Assembly (NCBI GenBank): GCA_050084515.1
Contig: CM114271.1
Location: forward strand, 1,116,001-1,180,000
Length of the DNA stretch: 64,000 nucleotides
Origin: Blasia pusilla
Taxonomy: Eukaryota; Marchantiophyta; Marchantiopsida; Blasiales
Direction of reading: 5' to 3'
In this document: positions 37,931-51,898 of the stretch, in pieces
Layout: the number at the start of each line of letters is the position of its first letter
Position numbering within the stretch: the first letter of the stretch is position 1
The notes under the pieces: generated by a model
What the model was told of the DNA's origin: nothing
The model's database searches: none
Seen by the model: the letters and a program-made list of their open reading frames with translations, nothing else
Made by a program: the position numbers and the translations under genes

Positions 37931-40110
37931 TGGTTGTTCGACATATTGTGAGCGCTATATCATAGACAAAATCTTTGCACCAAGAATGAAACTTACTATG
38001 GACAAAGAATTTGGCACATTTTTCATAACTAGTATAAGTAATAATCTTATGATATTATGCTAGGCTACATCTTAGAGAAAAACTAGCAAAATGAGACGTT
38101 GGAGCATAAGTCTCTGAAAAGTGGATGTGAGAAGAGGAGCAAACGTAGGACAAGAAAGGGCTTGTAGAACAATTAGCATGTTGCGTGCAAGAGAGAAAGA
38201 CACACAGAGATTGAAGAAAAGAGGAGCATGATGGTGGGGCTACCAGTATGATCCGGGTGGAAATGTCGAAGTTGCAGGTTCATCTTGACCACAGACCTCG
38301 ATTTCTAGTGAAGAGTACTGGCAGTGCATGGTATGGGCTAATCCAATTTGCATTTGCATAGATCTCCTCTGAATTGTTTAGATGGTGAATTATTTTGGCA
38401 AATTGCGCATGTCATCCCACATGGCCACGCTTCTGAAGACCCGCTCGGCATGCAGAAATTATAATTTTGTTGGTTTTTCGAACCAGGTGTCGTACATGTG
38501 CCTACTTCCGCTCAATGTGCAGATTTCGGATTGTGGAGCCAAAAGCCGGTTACATGAAGATGATAAAAAATGGTCTCACCCTTGCTCATTTTTTACACTT
38601 CGTGTAAAAAGAAAGCTTGCAGAGATGTTATTTTCTTCTAGGTGCATATCTCTTATGAGGGCACATGGAAAAGGTTGTCGTGTCAAGGATGATCATTACT
38701 ATTTTTGTCTTCCTCAAGGAGGTCCCAAAGGGAGTCCATATTTGGGAGAGCGGAACGAATGGGGCATTTGCGAGCCAGTGATCGGATGATTCAGAGCTTT
38801 GTCTTCATACGCATTAGATTAGTCAACAGAAATGTACGATGCAAGGCAGGCACGCCATGAGGAAGGAACCAAGTGAGAAGCCAAGCAAGGCATATGGGCA
38901 GACAGGCAAGTACGCAAAACTTGACCAATGTTGGCTCCGACGCATGTTGAGGACGGGCATAATCATCGTCTTACGTCCCATTTGCAAAATGTTGTTCGTT
39001 CATTGATCTTCCATCTTCCTTTGTCGCCTTTTCTTATCTTGTACAAGGATATTGAGCCAACATGTACATGACGTTCCATTGTTGCAAGCTCTACATAGAC
39101 TTCTTGAGATGGAGGTGCGCAAAATTTCTACTGGCAGAGGTTTCGCGCTGTCGTGAATGCAAGACCCAAATGTCCCTTAGACTTTCGAGTACGTATATGA
39201 GGTTGGGTGTCTATACATGACCAATCCGATGCACACGGAAGATAAATATGTTTTCCTGCAAGATAAATATTGCACAAAACTAGGCAGATTGCAGGAAAAA
39301 TTCAACATAGTGGTCAAGATCGGGTACGAGGAACTCGTGTAGCCCTTGCAATTGAGCATTACAAACAAAATAAGGAGGAAGGAAGTTCCTCACCTCAACT
39401 GATGTGAAAAAAGATTGCAGCCGCCGCGGAGTAAGTCTCTTCAGTATGCGAACACAAGGCAGCAAAACAAGTAGAAAGAAGCGGGGCTACTCAGTCTAGT
39501 GGCCACATAAACCCACGCTGCGCCCCTAAACGGAAATATGATGAGGAAAAGTATAAGGCAAACAAACGATGCAGCTCACGCGAAGATAAGGAGGCAAGGA
39601 AACCGTATGAACAATTGAAGGAAGACAAGGAGACGAGAACACTAGAAATTCGGGAGTAAAAGAGCAGGTGGGAGTGAAAGGAGAAGGAAAAGAAAGAAAG
39701 CGGCATGGGCGTAACAACTTCGGGCACAGGACCTGAACTATAATTGAATGTGCTACAACTCTACCATGCTCGCATGAGTTTTTTGATGGTTTTGCGTCCC
39801 GCAACAAGTCCTGGTCATCCTCCTTACACAATGTTGTGAGGAGTATCAAGTACAAGCCAGAGAAAAATGACAATTGTCGTATTCTTTCGCACACGATGCA
39901 TTAAAAACCAACCACGGCCCTTCCTAAGATGCTCGACAGTGCGAAGCTGCCAGCATGAACAATCTTAGGGTTTATCCACCCTTAACATGACACGTAGGAA
40001 TAGTGTTGCACTTGATGGATCCTCTATCCAAAGCGAAACAAATAACGACGTGGAGCCACCAATGGCTAGTATTAATAATAGGCGGCGCTTGTAGAGGCCA
40101 TAATAAATCT
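37931..40110. other. Unassigned sequence of mixed composition
   Basis: Contains chance frames on both strands (38,382-38,789 plus; 39,526-39,894 minus) without recognisable domains, codon pattern or counterpart elsewhere in the window. No RNA gene or repeat structure was seen. Confidence 0.4.
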
Positions 40111-43076
40111 TCTTCAATTTCTTGGAGAGTGATAAATCATTTCATGAAGAATTTAAATTATTGACTATTCTTGCAAAATTTTGATTGATAATATAATGAA
40201 TCTCCAAAAAAATTACCTGATTTTTAAATTCAATTGATAATAATCCGATTGGACGAAATTTTTGATTGAAAGATCAAACGATCCTATTGGTTGAGAGGGC
40301 CAAATGCTAATGGGAGACAAGTTTGAAAATCAAAATGGCATTCTCCAATAATAATATGGAAGAATGAAGACTTAGGAATGAGTGTCACATGTGAAAATTG
40401 TCCATGAAACCTATGTATGATGAAGGAGGTTTTCATAATTATATTAATTTATTTTCAAATATTTTATTTCTTAATTTATTTTCCATCTTTTAATTTGATT
40501 AAAATATTTAATTATCATAAATAATTTTTAAATATTTTAATTCAAAAATTTCCCCACGGGTATCTTCCAAAGTCTTCTTCATGTTTGTTTGTTTTTCCTT
40601 TTAAAACTTACAAATTTCTTTAAAATTTATGCCAAATTTTTTTAAATAATTTTCAAGTTTAGTCGGGAGGAAAAATTAATTTCTATTTAGGGAAATATTG
40701 AATTTTGATATTTAGAGAGTGTAGGGACAACAATTATGCTTCAAATTAAGGAAGGACATATTCTTTTATATTAATTTAATTTTCAAGTTGAATTAGGAGG
40801 AAATTTTAAACTCTACTATGGAAAATAAAAATTGATCAAAAGGAATGATTTTCTTTTCTTTAGTGAGAGATGGGGATTGGAAAAGGAAATCATAACTTAT
40901 TGTTTCTAAATTAAGAAAGGAAAAGACTTGAAAACAAAAATCAAAGCTAGAGATGCATCATTAAGGAAATCTATCTTCACTATGTTTTGTCCTTATTTTC
41001 AATTTTTAATTCTATAAATTCAACAAGTGTATAGTAACTTCAAATTACCATTTTTCAAATGTTGAGTCTTTTTCATTTCCAATCGTCTCATCCGCCACAT
41101 CACACACGCAAAAAAAATACTAGTAAATATTTTTGATCATTTCCCATCTCTTTTAAAATTCAAATGTAACCTATTTTCTTCTTGAAAACTTTACATCCAC
41201 CAAGGAACACTTCAAGAACATAAAAGTGTTACGACTTTGCTTTATTATGTCCTATTATGTTGGATTGTGCACATAGTGTTTACAATAATAGTATAGATGT
41301 CAACAATTCTGGAATTGCAAGTACATTGTTATGCACATACCTATGTTAATCAAAGGTACAGTGTTAGTGGAGGTTGAGTATGGACTTCGTGGAGAAAGCA
41401 TGCCATGAACATTCAACCACTTAATAAATGGTTCAGGCACCTTAACATCATAATCAACGTTTATAGTTAGCGAGGTGGATTTGTAGGAAATTTTTTGGCT
41501 CCTTGGATGCTCACACAAGGGGAGAGACAGGTCTTATGATGTGCATGACTGTCTTTGCTATGGAATTACAATATACATAGGCTACTTACATAGTGTGTTT
41601 GCCAATAAAAATTTATCAAGTTTGGGGAAGGGTCTCATGATCTATAACCTCAACCAATTGATTTAGGATCTCATTCCAATTGCTATGCTCGGGTTGGGCT
41701 TGACATGTTTAAGGAAGGGAATATACACTTTATTGGCATATTGAGGCATGTCAATTTTGCACACACGCCTCACAAATCATTGAATTTTCTCTTGCATTTT
41801 CCCCAAGTTCTACTCAGAACCCAATCAATTATGTAGATATATATGTTGATATAATCAAGAGATAGGCAATGATAATTGTGGAGTGATGTAACTTTGGTGG
41901 TAACACAATTAGAAAGGATTATGTCACCATGTTCTATGACAAGGCAATGCCATTGGTTACTCCATTCGGCGAGGCAGGAATACATCTCAAGTCCCATACA
42001 CTTAAGATGGACGTATTTTTTACGATATTACATGCATAGATTTCAAGGTTTGGTTTGTAAAAAAGCATGAGAGAAAGATAGTATGGCGAAGGGATATCTG
42101 CTTTGTAGAGCAATATTCTATACAAAAGGGATATATAACTTCCATCTTTAAAGGGATGGAAGTTGGTAGCTATCCATATTCCTCGTAGTCGATAGGCCCT
42201 CCAAAGGAAGTGCAAAGTGTGATGTGAAAGGGACCCAGGGATAGTAGAGTAACATAAATTATTTACTTGGATGAGTCATAACATGCTTCAATATAATTAT
42301 TTCTTACAAAAAATATGTGTCCAAATAGCTTAATAGCCTCATAACCTATTCTCTCATCCTACTCTTTATCCCTTTCCTTTCATTTATACCCAATTGGCAT
42401 AACTTTTTCCATTTATAAGCTTGGGCTGGCACGAAGAGTGATGTCAATTCTCCGAAGCCATCAATTTGAAGTTGTTGGCAAGAGTCCTTATGGTTTATGT
42501 TTCTTTTGTATCATGCACATATTTTCTTTGTTTCAAACCCTTCATGTTGATATACTCTCTATCAATAAACAATTCTATATCAAGATTATCCCACGATTGG
42601 ATATCATATTCCTCAATACAACTTTACGCATTTTATGCATCATTCGCTTCAAGCTTATCATCATAGCTACCGACACCTTATGTCAACCCCAATATCAAAT
42701 AAGAGGACACAAAATATGCATACATATGATAAATAGCTATACTCCCTCTTAATATCTTTTCTCGCTCTATTTTTTATCCCTTTACTATTGTCAATATTAG
42801 GGTCAAACAATACCTTAAATCGTAGTTTCTTTCCTTCATATGTGTGAAGAGAAGCAACTAAGTTGATCCATGAAATCTCTCTAATCCAACTTCACAAAAT
42901 ATTCCTTAAGATAGGACACGCTAAGGAATCCCTACTTAAAGTCACTATATTTTCCGCCCATTATCTTACATCATAGACAAAGTAACAAAAGATTCAAACA
43001 TGATAGTTGGATGGCCTCATACTTTGAGGTAAAGCAAATATATGTTATTATAAGAAAGTGGATGACTTAGATCTTT
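40111..43076. other. AT-rich gene-free spacer
   Basis: Long A/T runs and no frame above about 115 codons; nothing that can be named as a gene or element. A CTAGT at about 41,118 lacks the preceding hairpin of a Helitron end. Confidence 0.5.
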
Positions 43077-45340
43077 TTCGTGCACATACACATCGCTACA
43101 CAACATGCATCGTTATTTCCAAATACAAACACAAACACACAAGATACCATACTCATTAATGGCATGTGAATATCAAGACAATCATATACCAAAACATCTC
43201 CAATACACTGCATGATCCCTTAGAAAAATAATTTTCATCCAAGTAGCCCCTAATTTTGTCCTTAGTGTTACACACAAGGTCCTCAAAGTAATTTTTACCA
43301 CCATATTTTGAATTTGCTCTCCTATTTTGAATTCAGAAACTACGGCAGCCCATCAAGAGTGACCAAAACTTTGAGCTCCCACTTTGGAAGTGCACATAAT
43401 TTCTTTGACAACGTGCATGACTTTCCTAATCTACGATGTCCTCAAATCAACTCTATCATCCAAACTTCTATTTGAAACTAATATTGACTATCGTGCAGTC
43501 CGTGACCTTAACTCTTACAAAAAAATGGTAGTGCTTCTGTGCTAATTTCTTCCAAAGAAAAGTTCAAATATGTACAAATGAAATCTAGCAAGCTAATAAT
43601 GCTCTTAAGAGCATCAATATGGAGAACTTTGCCTCCATACTCAATTTCTATCCAAAATTAGGCAATAGTTTCGCGTGCTATTCTCCAATACAAAATATTG
43701 GATCATAAATGAAAGAAAAAAATGGCTATTATTCCTATAAGCACTCCCGTGAGTCGTTGAATAAGGAATACAATCCCGACATATATATCCAATTAGATAC
43801 GAATGAGCTCTATATTGCAGAGCTCTCAATCTTTCATTCTCTCTTTATAAATCCCAAACATTCAAATCTCTCTAACCAACTCAATCGCTCTCATTTCAAA
43901 CCAAACCCACTCTCTTAATTAGAGGCTTGGTTTAATCACAAAGCAAAAATGACCATAGCTTTGCCGCCTCGTACTAAGAGGTTCAAAAAGAGAATGAGCT
44001 TTAAAGTTCTCGCTCTTTGGGTATAACCCTAACCTCTCCAAAACTGTCGCGACCCTCATGACCAAACAAGTGCCAAGCGGAACATCGGAACATTAGCGGG
44101 CTCACGCTAAGATGGTTTGAGTGTTGGAGTTGTCTCAAAGAGGAGACAAGATACGAGACGCGAACGAGGAGTCGCGTTTCAGGTGTTATGGTCGCGATTG
44201 AGAAACCTGGACCAAACGCGGAATGAGACTTGAAAGAAGTCGAGTCTAGGAAGTGGGTTGCCAAAAGGAAGATCCGGATTAGGAACGCCACTAGCGTTTG
44301 ATAGTTTCCGACTGTATTTATGGCCATAACTTTTAGCGCCAAGATGCGTTTGGAGCAAATAAGGGTGCGTTGGAAAGCTTATGGAGAGTCGGTCCAAACG
44401 CACCAAAGATCATTGCAAACGCATCAGCAGCGGCCGAGATACGACCCGAAAATGACTGTAAGTGGAGTCGGGTTGAGGGCCACAATGAAGGGCCCGACCC
44501 TCTTTTCCCAAAGGGGAGGGGTTATTGGAGAACCCCAGAAGTACTAGTAAGGGGGAAGGTCTCCGAGAGTGCTTGGAACCCAAACCCCACTTTGGGCGCC
44601 GCGGGGCGGCTCAAGGGCATGGAACGGAACGCGAGTTTGGGCGTTGGGTTGGAAAACCTGCACCAAGTCCATTGAGGCGATTTTAGACATCCCTCTTGGA
44701 TTTCACGCCACGACTCAATTACTTGGGTCTCGGTTTGGAACTCACACGAGGACCGTTGAACAGTTGGGATCGCTAGGCGTGCAAGTGCCGTTTCAGATCC
44801 CTGGACTAACCAGGAAGTCTGTTCCAAGTCTTGAAGGACTTGCCATGTTTTGGAAGCTAGGAACCGAGGAAGGTTGAGCTTGATGAGACGCCGAGTTGAG
44901 GACTCGGTGGGTTGGAACGCCGGTTGGCCCAGACCCGACTAACGAGAGTGCGTGTTTGGGTGCATATCGGCGATGAGTTCATGACCTACTGAACGCACGC
45001 TTCCGCTGCGCTAAAGATTGACGTTCAACGAGAGTAGGGGCACGACAAAAACTCTCTCCATGATAACATATGCTCGTAGGTCATCCCCTTGGCATTTGAT
45101 ATGCTATAGGGGGTCAAAGGCCAAATCTTCAAATAGAAATTCAATTATATCCTCAATATAAAATTACTAGAAATAGTAAGTTTCTCTAGAAAGCTCCAAA
45201 TTAGCCAAACCGAAGGGGAAACTTGTTCTCTCAGGTTACTCAAGGCCTCACTAGGTCATCCTTGACCTTTTGAGGCTATCCTCGAATCTCGTCAAAGGCA
45301 CTATACTAAAACTCGTCAATCTATCCTAAAATATGTGACA
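43077..45340 (-). mobile_element. Element E: deleted relative of elements B/C, coding region lost
   Basis: On the minus strand it begins TGTCACATATTTTAGGATAG (45,340), matching segment A of element C, and continues through leader sequence that matches 16,011-16,400. It then passes a segment matching the 3' untranslated part before the polypurine tract (AGGGGCTACTTGG) and ends in a U segment (43,206 to 43,077; TATTGGAGATGTTTTGG to TGTGCACGA). All genes are missing. Its structure is A-leader-3'UTR-B, with outer ends corresponding to those of elements B and C. A solo LTR is inserted at 44,045-45,047. Confidence 0.7.
44045..45047 (+). mobile_element. Solo LTR with perfect 5 bp target duplication
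   Basis: A 1,003 bp segment starts TGTCGCGACC and ends GCACGACA, flanked on both sides by AAAAC (44,040-44,044 and 45,048-45,052). It splits element E, whose sequence is continuous once the insert and one AAAAC are removed. It is G/C-richer than its AT-rich surroundings. Plus orientation is suggested by phrases usual in forward plant LTRs (GGCCATAACTTTT, GCGTTGGAAAGCTTA). It left by recombination between two LTRs of an inserted element. Its small frames are not genes. Confidence 0.88.
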
Positions 45341-47436
45341 TCCTTCATTGGGTATTCTAATTTAAAATATTAATCCAAGATCTAAATATATTTTGGATAT
45401 TTGATTCCAAGCCAATAAATAAATAATGTGTCCTAAGAAGTAGCATGCAAATTCCTCCCCTCCCCCCACCAATCTTCATGAGATTGCCACTCCCTCTCCC
45501 CCATGACCACATATGCTGACGCTAACTTTCATGATTTTGAAGTAAGCATACTTGAAGTAAAGTGGAAGTGTAAGGCATAAGTGGAAACCTCATCTAGTTT
45601 ATATGTGATTCATCTTGACATAGAGCTATTGGATTGGCCAAAAACATTGTATCTTAAAAAGATTTGAGTGGCTCCGATCTTAGATTGCAAAGCGTTCCAA
45701 AGACATTAGGCTTACGTGATCAGGTTTTGCAATCTTGATTAGATCTTACAACACCTTTCGATTATGAAATAAATTGAGAATGTTCAAAATGCAAAAAAAT
45801 TTGTCCTAAAAAAGTCTAATATGTTTCTAAGTTATTATATGTATATAGATTTAGATATATTTATTACTTACTCTGTAGGATAATCATTTTTGTATTCTTC
45901 TAATTTATATTTTTATTAAGCGCATATTTAAAAAAATCCATAACCCTTGCTTTCTCAACTTAATTTTGGATTTTCTTCCCCTGCTTACATTCCATACAGA
46001 AAATGTATGAAACTCCTAAAGGTCGAACCTTATTGGGGATGGAAATTTTTATCCAGAAGACAGCTTCAAGATTGTATACTTAGTAAAATATACAATATTT
46101 GAAGGCACCTTTAAAATCAGTCCTATTTGCACACAAGGTTGCATACATATGTTGATCCCAATTTTGTCCATACTAGTTTCCAATCTTTCACACTATTGTG
46201 CACTAAATTCCATTACATTTCTTTGTATGGCCATTTGCACGTGAATAACAAAGAGCATATATATTGTCAAAGCTTAATGAAATATAAGCAAGGGACATGA
46301 TCAACCTCATAGCCTATGAATTAATATTCTTTGGCACTCATGAAGTTCCTTTGGTTCTGCATGAATTATGCATGATAAAATATTTTTTACTCAATTGGTT
46401 TTCTTGAATGTTGTTGGTACTTACCTATCGTATTTTGGAGAGAAATCACTTTTTGAAGTTTTTGAATAAAACTTTGTAATTATAATGCAATCTCACAAAT
46501 GATCTCCAAAAATGTAATGTAAAAGGATTGCATTACATTTATGTACATTCGTACTCCATGACAATAAGATAGAACACAACCAAAAAATAAGCAATTCATT
46601 TTTTATACTCTTCGCATATAGTGGGTCTCTAAAGGTTTGCTAGTAGGTATTTATATTTTATTGCAAGAATTTAGGAAAAGATAGGAAACTTTTAAAAGTA
46701 TAAGTTTACAAGGCTTTTTCCTTATATAATATTTCATATTTGCTATAAATTACGTGATGTTTGGTGGGTTTGAAGGTTGCAAATAAGGTTAAAGAATACT
46801 TAATATAAATAAACTTCTAACACTAAGTAGTCCCTCTTTTAAAAGCATAGGATAGTCTTCAAGTTGGATAATTAATATATAATTTTATGTTAGCAAACTC
46901 TTAGAGAAAATCCAACATATCCTTCCCCATGTCCATGCATGTTGAAAGTTATCGAAAGATTTTAAGATAATACGTAGGAAACAAAAATGATATGCTAGGA
47001 ATGTTCAAAAGATGTATACTATTTAATGTCTTTGGATGATATCCAAACTTTCTTATTCTTATGGGGGTTGGATGTGAATACGTATCATTAAGAAGAATAT
47101 ATGATTTTTTAAAGAATATTTGATTTCATTAAAAGGACCTTAAAAAGTAGAGAAGGTTAGAAATTCCACCTTGTTCTATTATAGCGAGACCCTTTTAAAG
47201 AAATTTTTCCATAAACATCATGAAATCTCTCTTATTTGAATTATTTTATAGATGAAATTATGAAATATTGCATTCATACATAACGACAAGTAACCTAGTG
47301 ACTCATTTTATTCTCTTTCCACACTCCATGTAATATAATCATCACTTTCCATATTTCATTTTTTGAAAATCAATTCACTTGTTTCGAAAGAAAAGAAATC
47401 TTACATAGTAAACTCCCCTTTCCTAACATAAGAGCA
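45341..47436. other. AT-rich gene-free spacer
   Basis: No frame, repeat or RNA gene recognised. The last bases (CATA AGAGCA) form the left flank of Helitron 2. Confidence 0.5.
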
Positions 47437-49248
47437 TCTATACTATTATGGCCGAATACATTCTCGTTGTGCAAACGCTTATGCTCTTGATACGTGGCCT
47501 TTTGCGCCTATGAGGGTATACTCTAATCGCATTTTTGCACGTGTGGATGAGGGTCGGGCTGCTTCCCCACGTCTTAGGGTTTTCATGGATCCGCCGCATT
47601 TTTCTAATAGTTTTCTTTTGAATGCTTTCAAACTCTGTACTTAGACAATTACTGTCTGACAAGCGGCATCCATCGATGAGGTTACCCTCTGATTCCTCAA
47701 AGGGTTGTCATTGTCTGCTCTTAGGGTTTAGAAGCTTAGGCAACAAGGTATTTATTGCTTCCATCAAAATTTACAAAGTCCTTTCATTGTGCACACTCCA
47801 ACCTCTGCTTAGGTCACGTTTGCTTTTAGGCTGCATAGAATTGGGCATTGCATAATTAAAAATCTAGACATGCATCATCGTGTAAATGGAAATACCGCAC
47901 AAAACAAAGGTGCTTATATTAGAGATGTGTTCTTTGATCCTACAATTTGGATTCCCGCGATTGGTTGCGAAATTGGTATATTTGTGATAACACCTAGTGG
48001 CCATCTCTCTATGTTCGGTAATAATCGGCCAACACTCCCCATCAACATCACACACGGCAAAACTATGAATTAAACTTGAGAAGAGAAATGAAGTGAAATA
48101 AATTGTTAGAAATTGTATGAAGTGAAATAACATATTAAAAATTAAATTTTAGAAATTGAAGGTGAAAGGTCTAGATTGAATGCAAAGGAATAATGAAAAA
48201 GAGATATTTGTATGCCGCCTTTTTTTTTGAAATTATTTATTTTAGAATAAATAAATAAAAACCTAAATAATTCAAACAAAATTTGGAAGAGTGAAGGAGG
48301 ATGGTCCCCAAGAAAATTGGAAAATTTGAGGGGGAAAAATTAGAGAAGAATTTACATGGGAAGGGGGAAAAAGGGAGAGAAAATTTTCTTGCCTAGGTTT
48401 GGGCAACCGGGGTTCGGTAGCCCGAACCTGGGCCTAACCTAGCCTTCCTCCCCAACCCTAAGGTTTGTAGCCGCCGCAAGTCTTTCATGGGCTCACGTTG
48501 CTCTGTACAATGGCGGCCAAAAACCTGACTACCACCGCTACACGCGCGACCTTCTCATCCTATGTTCCTCGGGTTTTTCCTCGCCATTGTAGTGTGCAAC
48601 CAAGGATCAACTTTCGCTCAGGTTTTGTAGCCGCCGCATGCATGTTTAGCCTGTGAGATCTGCCGCCGTTAGATCTCAGATCTAATGGCCCATGAAAGCC
48701 GCCGCGGCCCCCTAACCCCCTTCCCCCTACCCCACTACCCCTGCCCACCGCGCCAAGGCAAACCGTAGGATCTGAAATCCTACGACGCCTCCCACTTAAA
48801 CCCTAAAGGGCGGCTTTGATCTAAATCCTTAACGACTCTGATCTGAGCCGCCGTCGAGCAACAATTCCCCCCTTCGGCCTTCCCCCTATCATGCACCTTC
48901 GACGTCATTTTGAAGGTTGTATCTCGCCTCTTAGCAGCCTGTCTCTCGTGTTCGTATGCTTCCCGTGCACTCATTTCTGGCCGCTCTTGCTTGTGCTCTG
49001 ATTTCCATCTGCCCTTGCTCGTGCTCTCATTTTTGTGCGCCCGAAAGCGCTTCATGGTGAAGTTTAGCCTGCGATGGTGGTTCAAAGTATTCCAACTAAT
49101 TCAAATGAAGAGCTTATGGCTATTGGTAGTTGATTCTTGAGGTACATATCTAAATTTTTACATCCTCGTTCAAAGTCTCATTTTTAATTTGTATATATAT
49201 TATGTAATATATTGATGTTTTCTTGGGCCTTTCAATAAGGATGGAGGA
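47437..49248 (+). other. 5' region of Helitron 2, possibly with captured plant sequence
   Basis: 47,450-47,640 has an open plus-strand frame in line with the terminus (YALDTWPFAPMRVYSNRIF). 48,400-49,130 is markedly GC-richer than the rest of the element and contains several TAGCCGCCGC phrases and a minus-strand frame 48,780-49,085. Helitrons often capture gene pieces and this is a candidate, but no source gene is recognised. 49,200-49,248 ends with TTTCAATAAG, a possible 3' splice site before the main frame. Confidence 0.4.
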
Positions 49249-51450
49249 ATGGTAAGAGAAAATCAAGAAGCTCATATTCCATCCACAGATCGAATACATG
49301 TATCACCAAGACGGGAATTATGTGATAGTGCCCTCCATGAAGTTATTGAGACTATATCTACGACAAGGCCAAGTACTTATGTGATACCAGAAGTTGAGTT
49401 ACCTATCAATCTTCCGATTCTAATTCAACATGAAGTTGTTGAGAATTCTTTGACTCTACCCCATCCCGGGGATGAAGTAAGGTCAAGAGTAGATCTTATA
49501 TCTTCTACCATTAATGGAGTTGTGTTATCTCCACAAAATGCCACTATACCAAATGCTTCTAGGATTGCTACGTTGTCTGTTGTTCAGAGGGTTGTAAGAT
49601 TAAATACATTAGTAAATCTTGCAATAAGACCCAATTTCCAAGAAAGTGATATTAAGAAGTTGAGATTACAAGGGAGTTTGAATCGTATCAGCGGTCGTCA
49701 TACCTTGGGTTCCATAAGAGAGATATGCCCATCATGTCATACGTTACATTGGAGATATGAAAGAGTGAAAGGTATCAAGTTTAGTGACTCACCATATGAC
49801 ATGTGTTGTGGCCATGGGAGAATATATTTACCACTTTTGAAATCATCTCCTCCTTTTGTGAAATCCTTGATATCAGGTGTTGGTCCTATAAGTCTTCATT
49901 TTCTTGCAAATGCAAGAGCTTATAATTATGCGCTTCAACTTGCATCCACTGGAGTGCATGTAAATGAACCAATAGGTGGCACTGGACACTTTAGGGTCCA
50001 GGGTGGCATCTATCATTCTATTCAACCCTTACATCATGATATAGGAGGTCATCCCCAATTTGCTCAACTCTATGTCCATGATATTGCAAATGAATTGGAG
50101 AATCGTGGAAGAGTTATGTCTAGATCTTCTGATCTTAATATAGATATTTTGAGAGAGCTACAAGACATGTTACATGAATGCAACCCATATGTCAAGATCT
50201 TTCGTCATATGGCATATGAAGAAATTAACCTTAATATGAGCATCATCCTCAAGGCAAGTAAGAGAGGTCTCGATGCTAAGCATTATAACTCACCAATTGC
50301 ATCTGAGGTTGTGGCTATTTTGTCGGGTGATGATAGTGAACATGTTGACTATCGTGATATAATTGTACAACTACATGGAGGAGGAGTGAAGCGTATATCA
50401 AGCCTCAATGAAGCATATATTCCACTATATTTTTTTATACTATTTATCTATCGTGACGCAAGTTGGCATCATGGAATACCCTTTGGGAGGATTGAAGGCC
50501 ATAGAGAATCTGATCGATTAGACAGGATTATTCATGAGGAGGGACACCTGCAACCTTAAGAAGATTGGATGGATGGGAAAGAGTTGATGGTGACATTGTT
50601 GAGGAAATGAAAACAAAGAGTGTTACAACCTTGCAATTTGCATGTTTTCGACTTCAAACACGTATTGGAGGTGAAGATGACAATCGCTTATTGTGGTTTG
50701 GCCAACTTACTCAAGAATATATGGTTGACCTCTATGCTACTGTAGAGATGCAACGATTATCGTGGGTTTGCTTGAATCAAAAGGAGTTAAGGTCTGAATT
50801 ATATCAAGGTGTAAAAGATGCCATGCATCGACATGATGTGGATAGTCGGAGGTTTGGGAAGCGTATTATATTACCTTCTTCTTTTACTGGAGAGCCACGT
50901 CACATGCATCAATTATATCAAGATGCAATGGCAATTGTAAGACATTTGGGGAAGCCATACTACTTTTTTACTATGACATGCAATCCATAGTAAAAAATAT
51001 TACTGTGGATTACATTAGCCTTATTACTTGGTCAATCAGTTGCGGACCGACCAGATATGGTCGTAAGGGTTTTTGAGAAAAAAAAAAAAGGAGTTGTTAA
51101 GGCTTATTATCAGGAAGCAAATATTGGGATGAGTTGTAGGATACATCCATGTGGTGGAATTCCAAAAAAGAGGTTTGCAGCATGTACACATTCTTATTAT
51201 ATTAGGGCGGGAGGATATACCACGTACCACACATGATTATGATCATATTATTTTAGAAAAAATCCCTGATCAATCTATCCATCCAAGGTTGTATTCTACC
51301 CTTGCGAATTGTATGTTTCATGGGCCATGTGGACCATTAAATCCAAATGCACCATGTATGGATAAGGAAACAAAAAAGTAACAAAGGCTATCCTAAGGAT
51401 TTTGCGGCCAAGACTATAGAGACGGAAGATGGTTGCTCGATCTATCGTAG

Positions 51451-51552
51451 GTAAGAATTCTTTAATTTTGGTTTATCTTTATTATTGTAAGGCGTATGAT
51501 GCCCACGTAGTATTGGAAAGCATATTCATGTTTTGTTACCGTGTTTTTGTAG
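51451..51552 (+). other. Intron in the Helitron 2 gene
   Basis: GTAAGAATTC to TTTTTGTAG, 102 bp. It separates the conserved Rep segments. Classical plant borders with a T-rich 3' end. Confidence 0.75.
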
Positions 51553-51797
51553 ATTGGAGAATGGGAGGGCGATGATTAAGAGCCAACATTCATTGGATAA
51601 TCCTATAATCCTATGTTATGCAACCACTTCGATTGTCACATTAATCTTGAAATCACAAGTAGTATTTCTGCCGTCAAGTACTTATACAAATACGTTTGTA
51701 AGGGGTCAGATGCGGTGTCATTTAAGTTGTCACAGGACATTGATACATCTAATGCAATTGAGGTTGTTGACGAGATAACATCATATCTTGATGTACG

Positions 51798-51898
51798 GTA
51801 TGATTTCGCTACTTCATTGATGTGATGCATTATATTCTATTACTTATCTATCATGTTCATTCTCCTCACTTGAATTTTTGGAATTGTTTTTTTTCCAG
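51798..51898 (+). other. Intron in the Helitron 2 gene at a conserved Rep motif
   Basis: GTATGATTTC to TTTTTTTTCCAG, 101 bp. Removing it joins SYLDVR to YISSS, restoring the conserved DVRYIS stretch, which confirms the splice sites. Confidence 0.85.

Noticed and set aside
39526-39894. 122-codon minus-strand frame
   Set aside because: Low-complexity Leu/Ser/Phe translation of purine-rich plus strand; no counterpart elsewhere.
41110-41130. CTAGT like a Helitron 3' end
   Set aside because: No hairpin upstream and no Helitron sequence nearby.
42438-42752. 104-codon frame in AT-rich spacer
   Set aside because: Hydrophobic low-complexity translation without start context or homologous copy.
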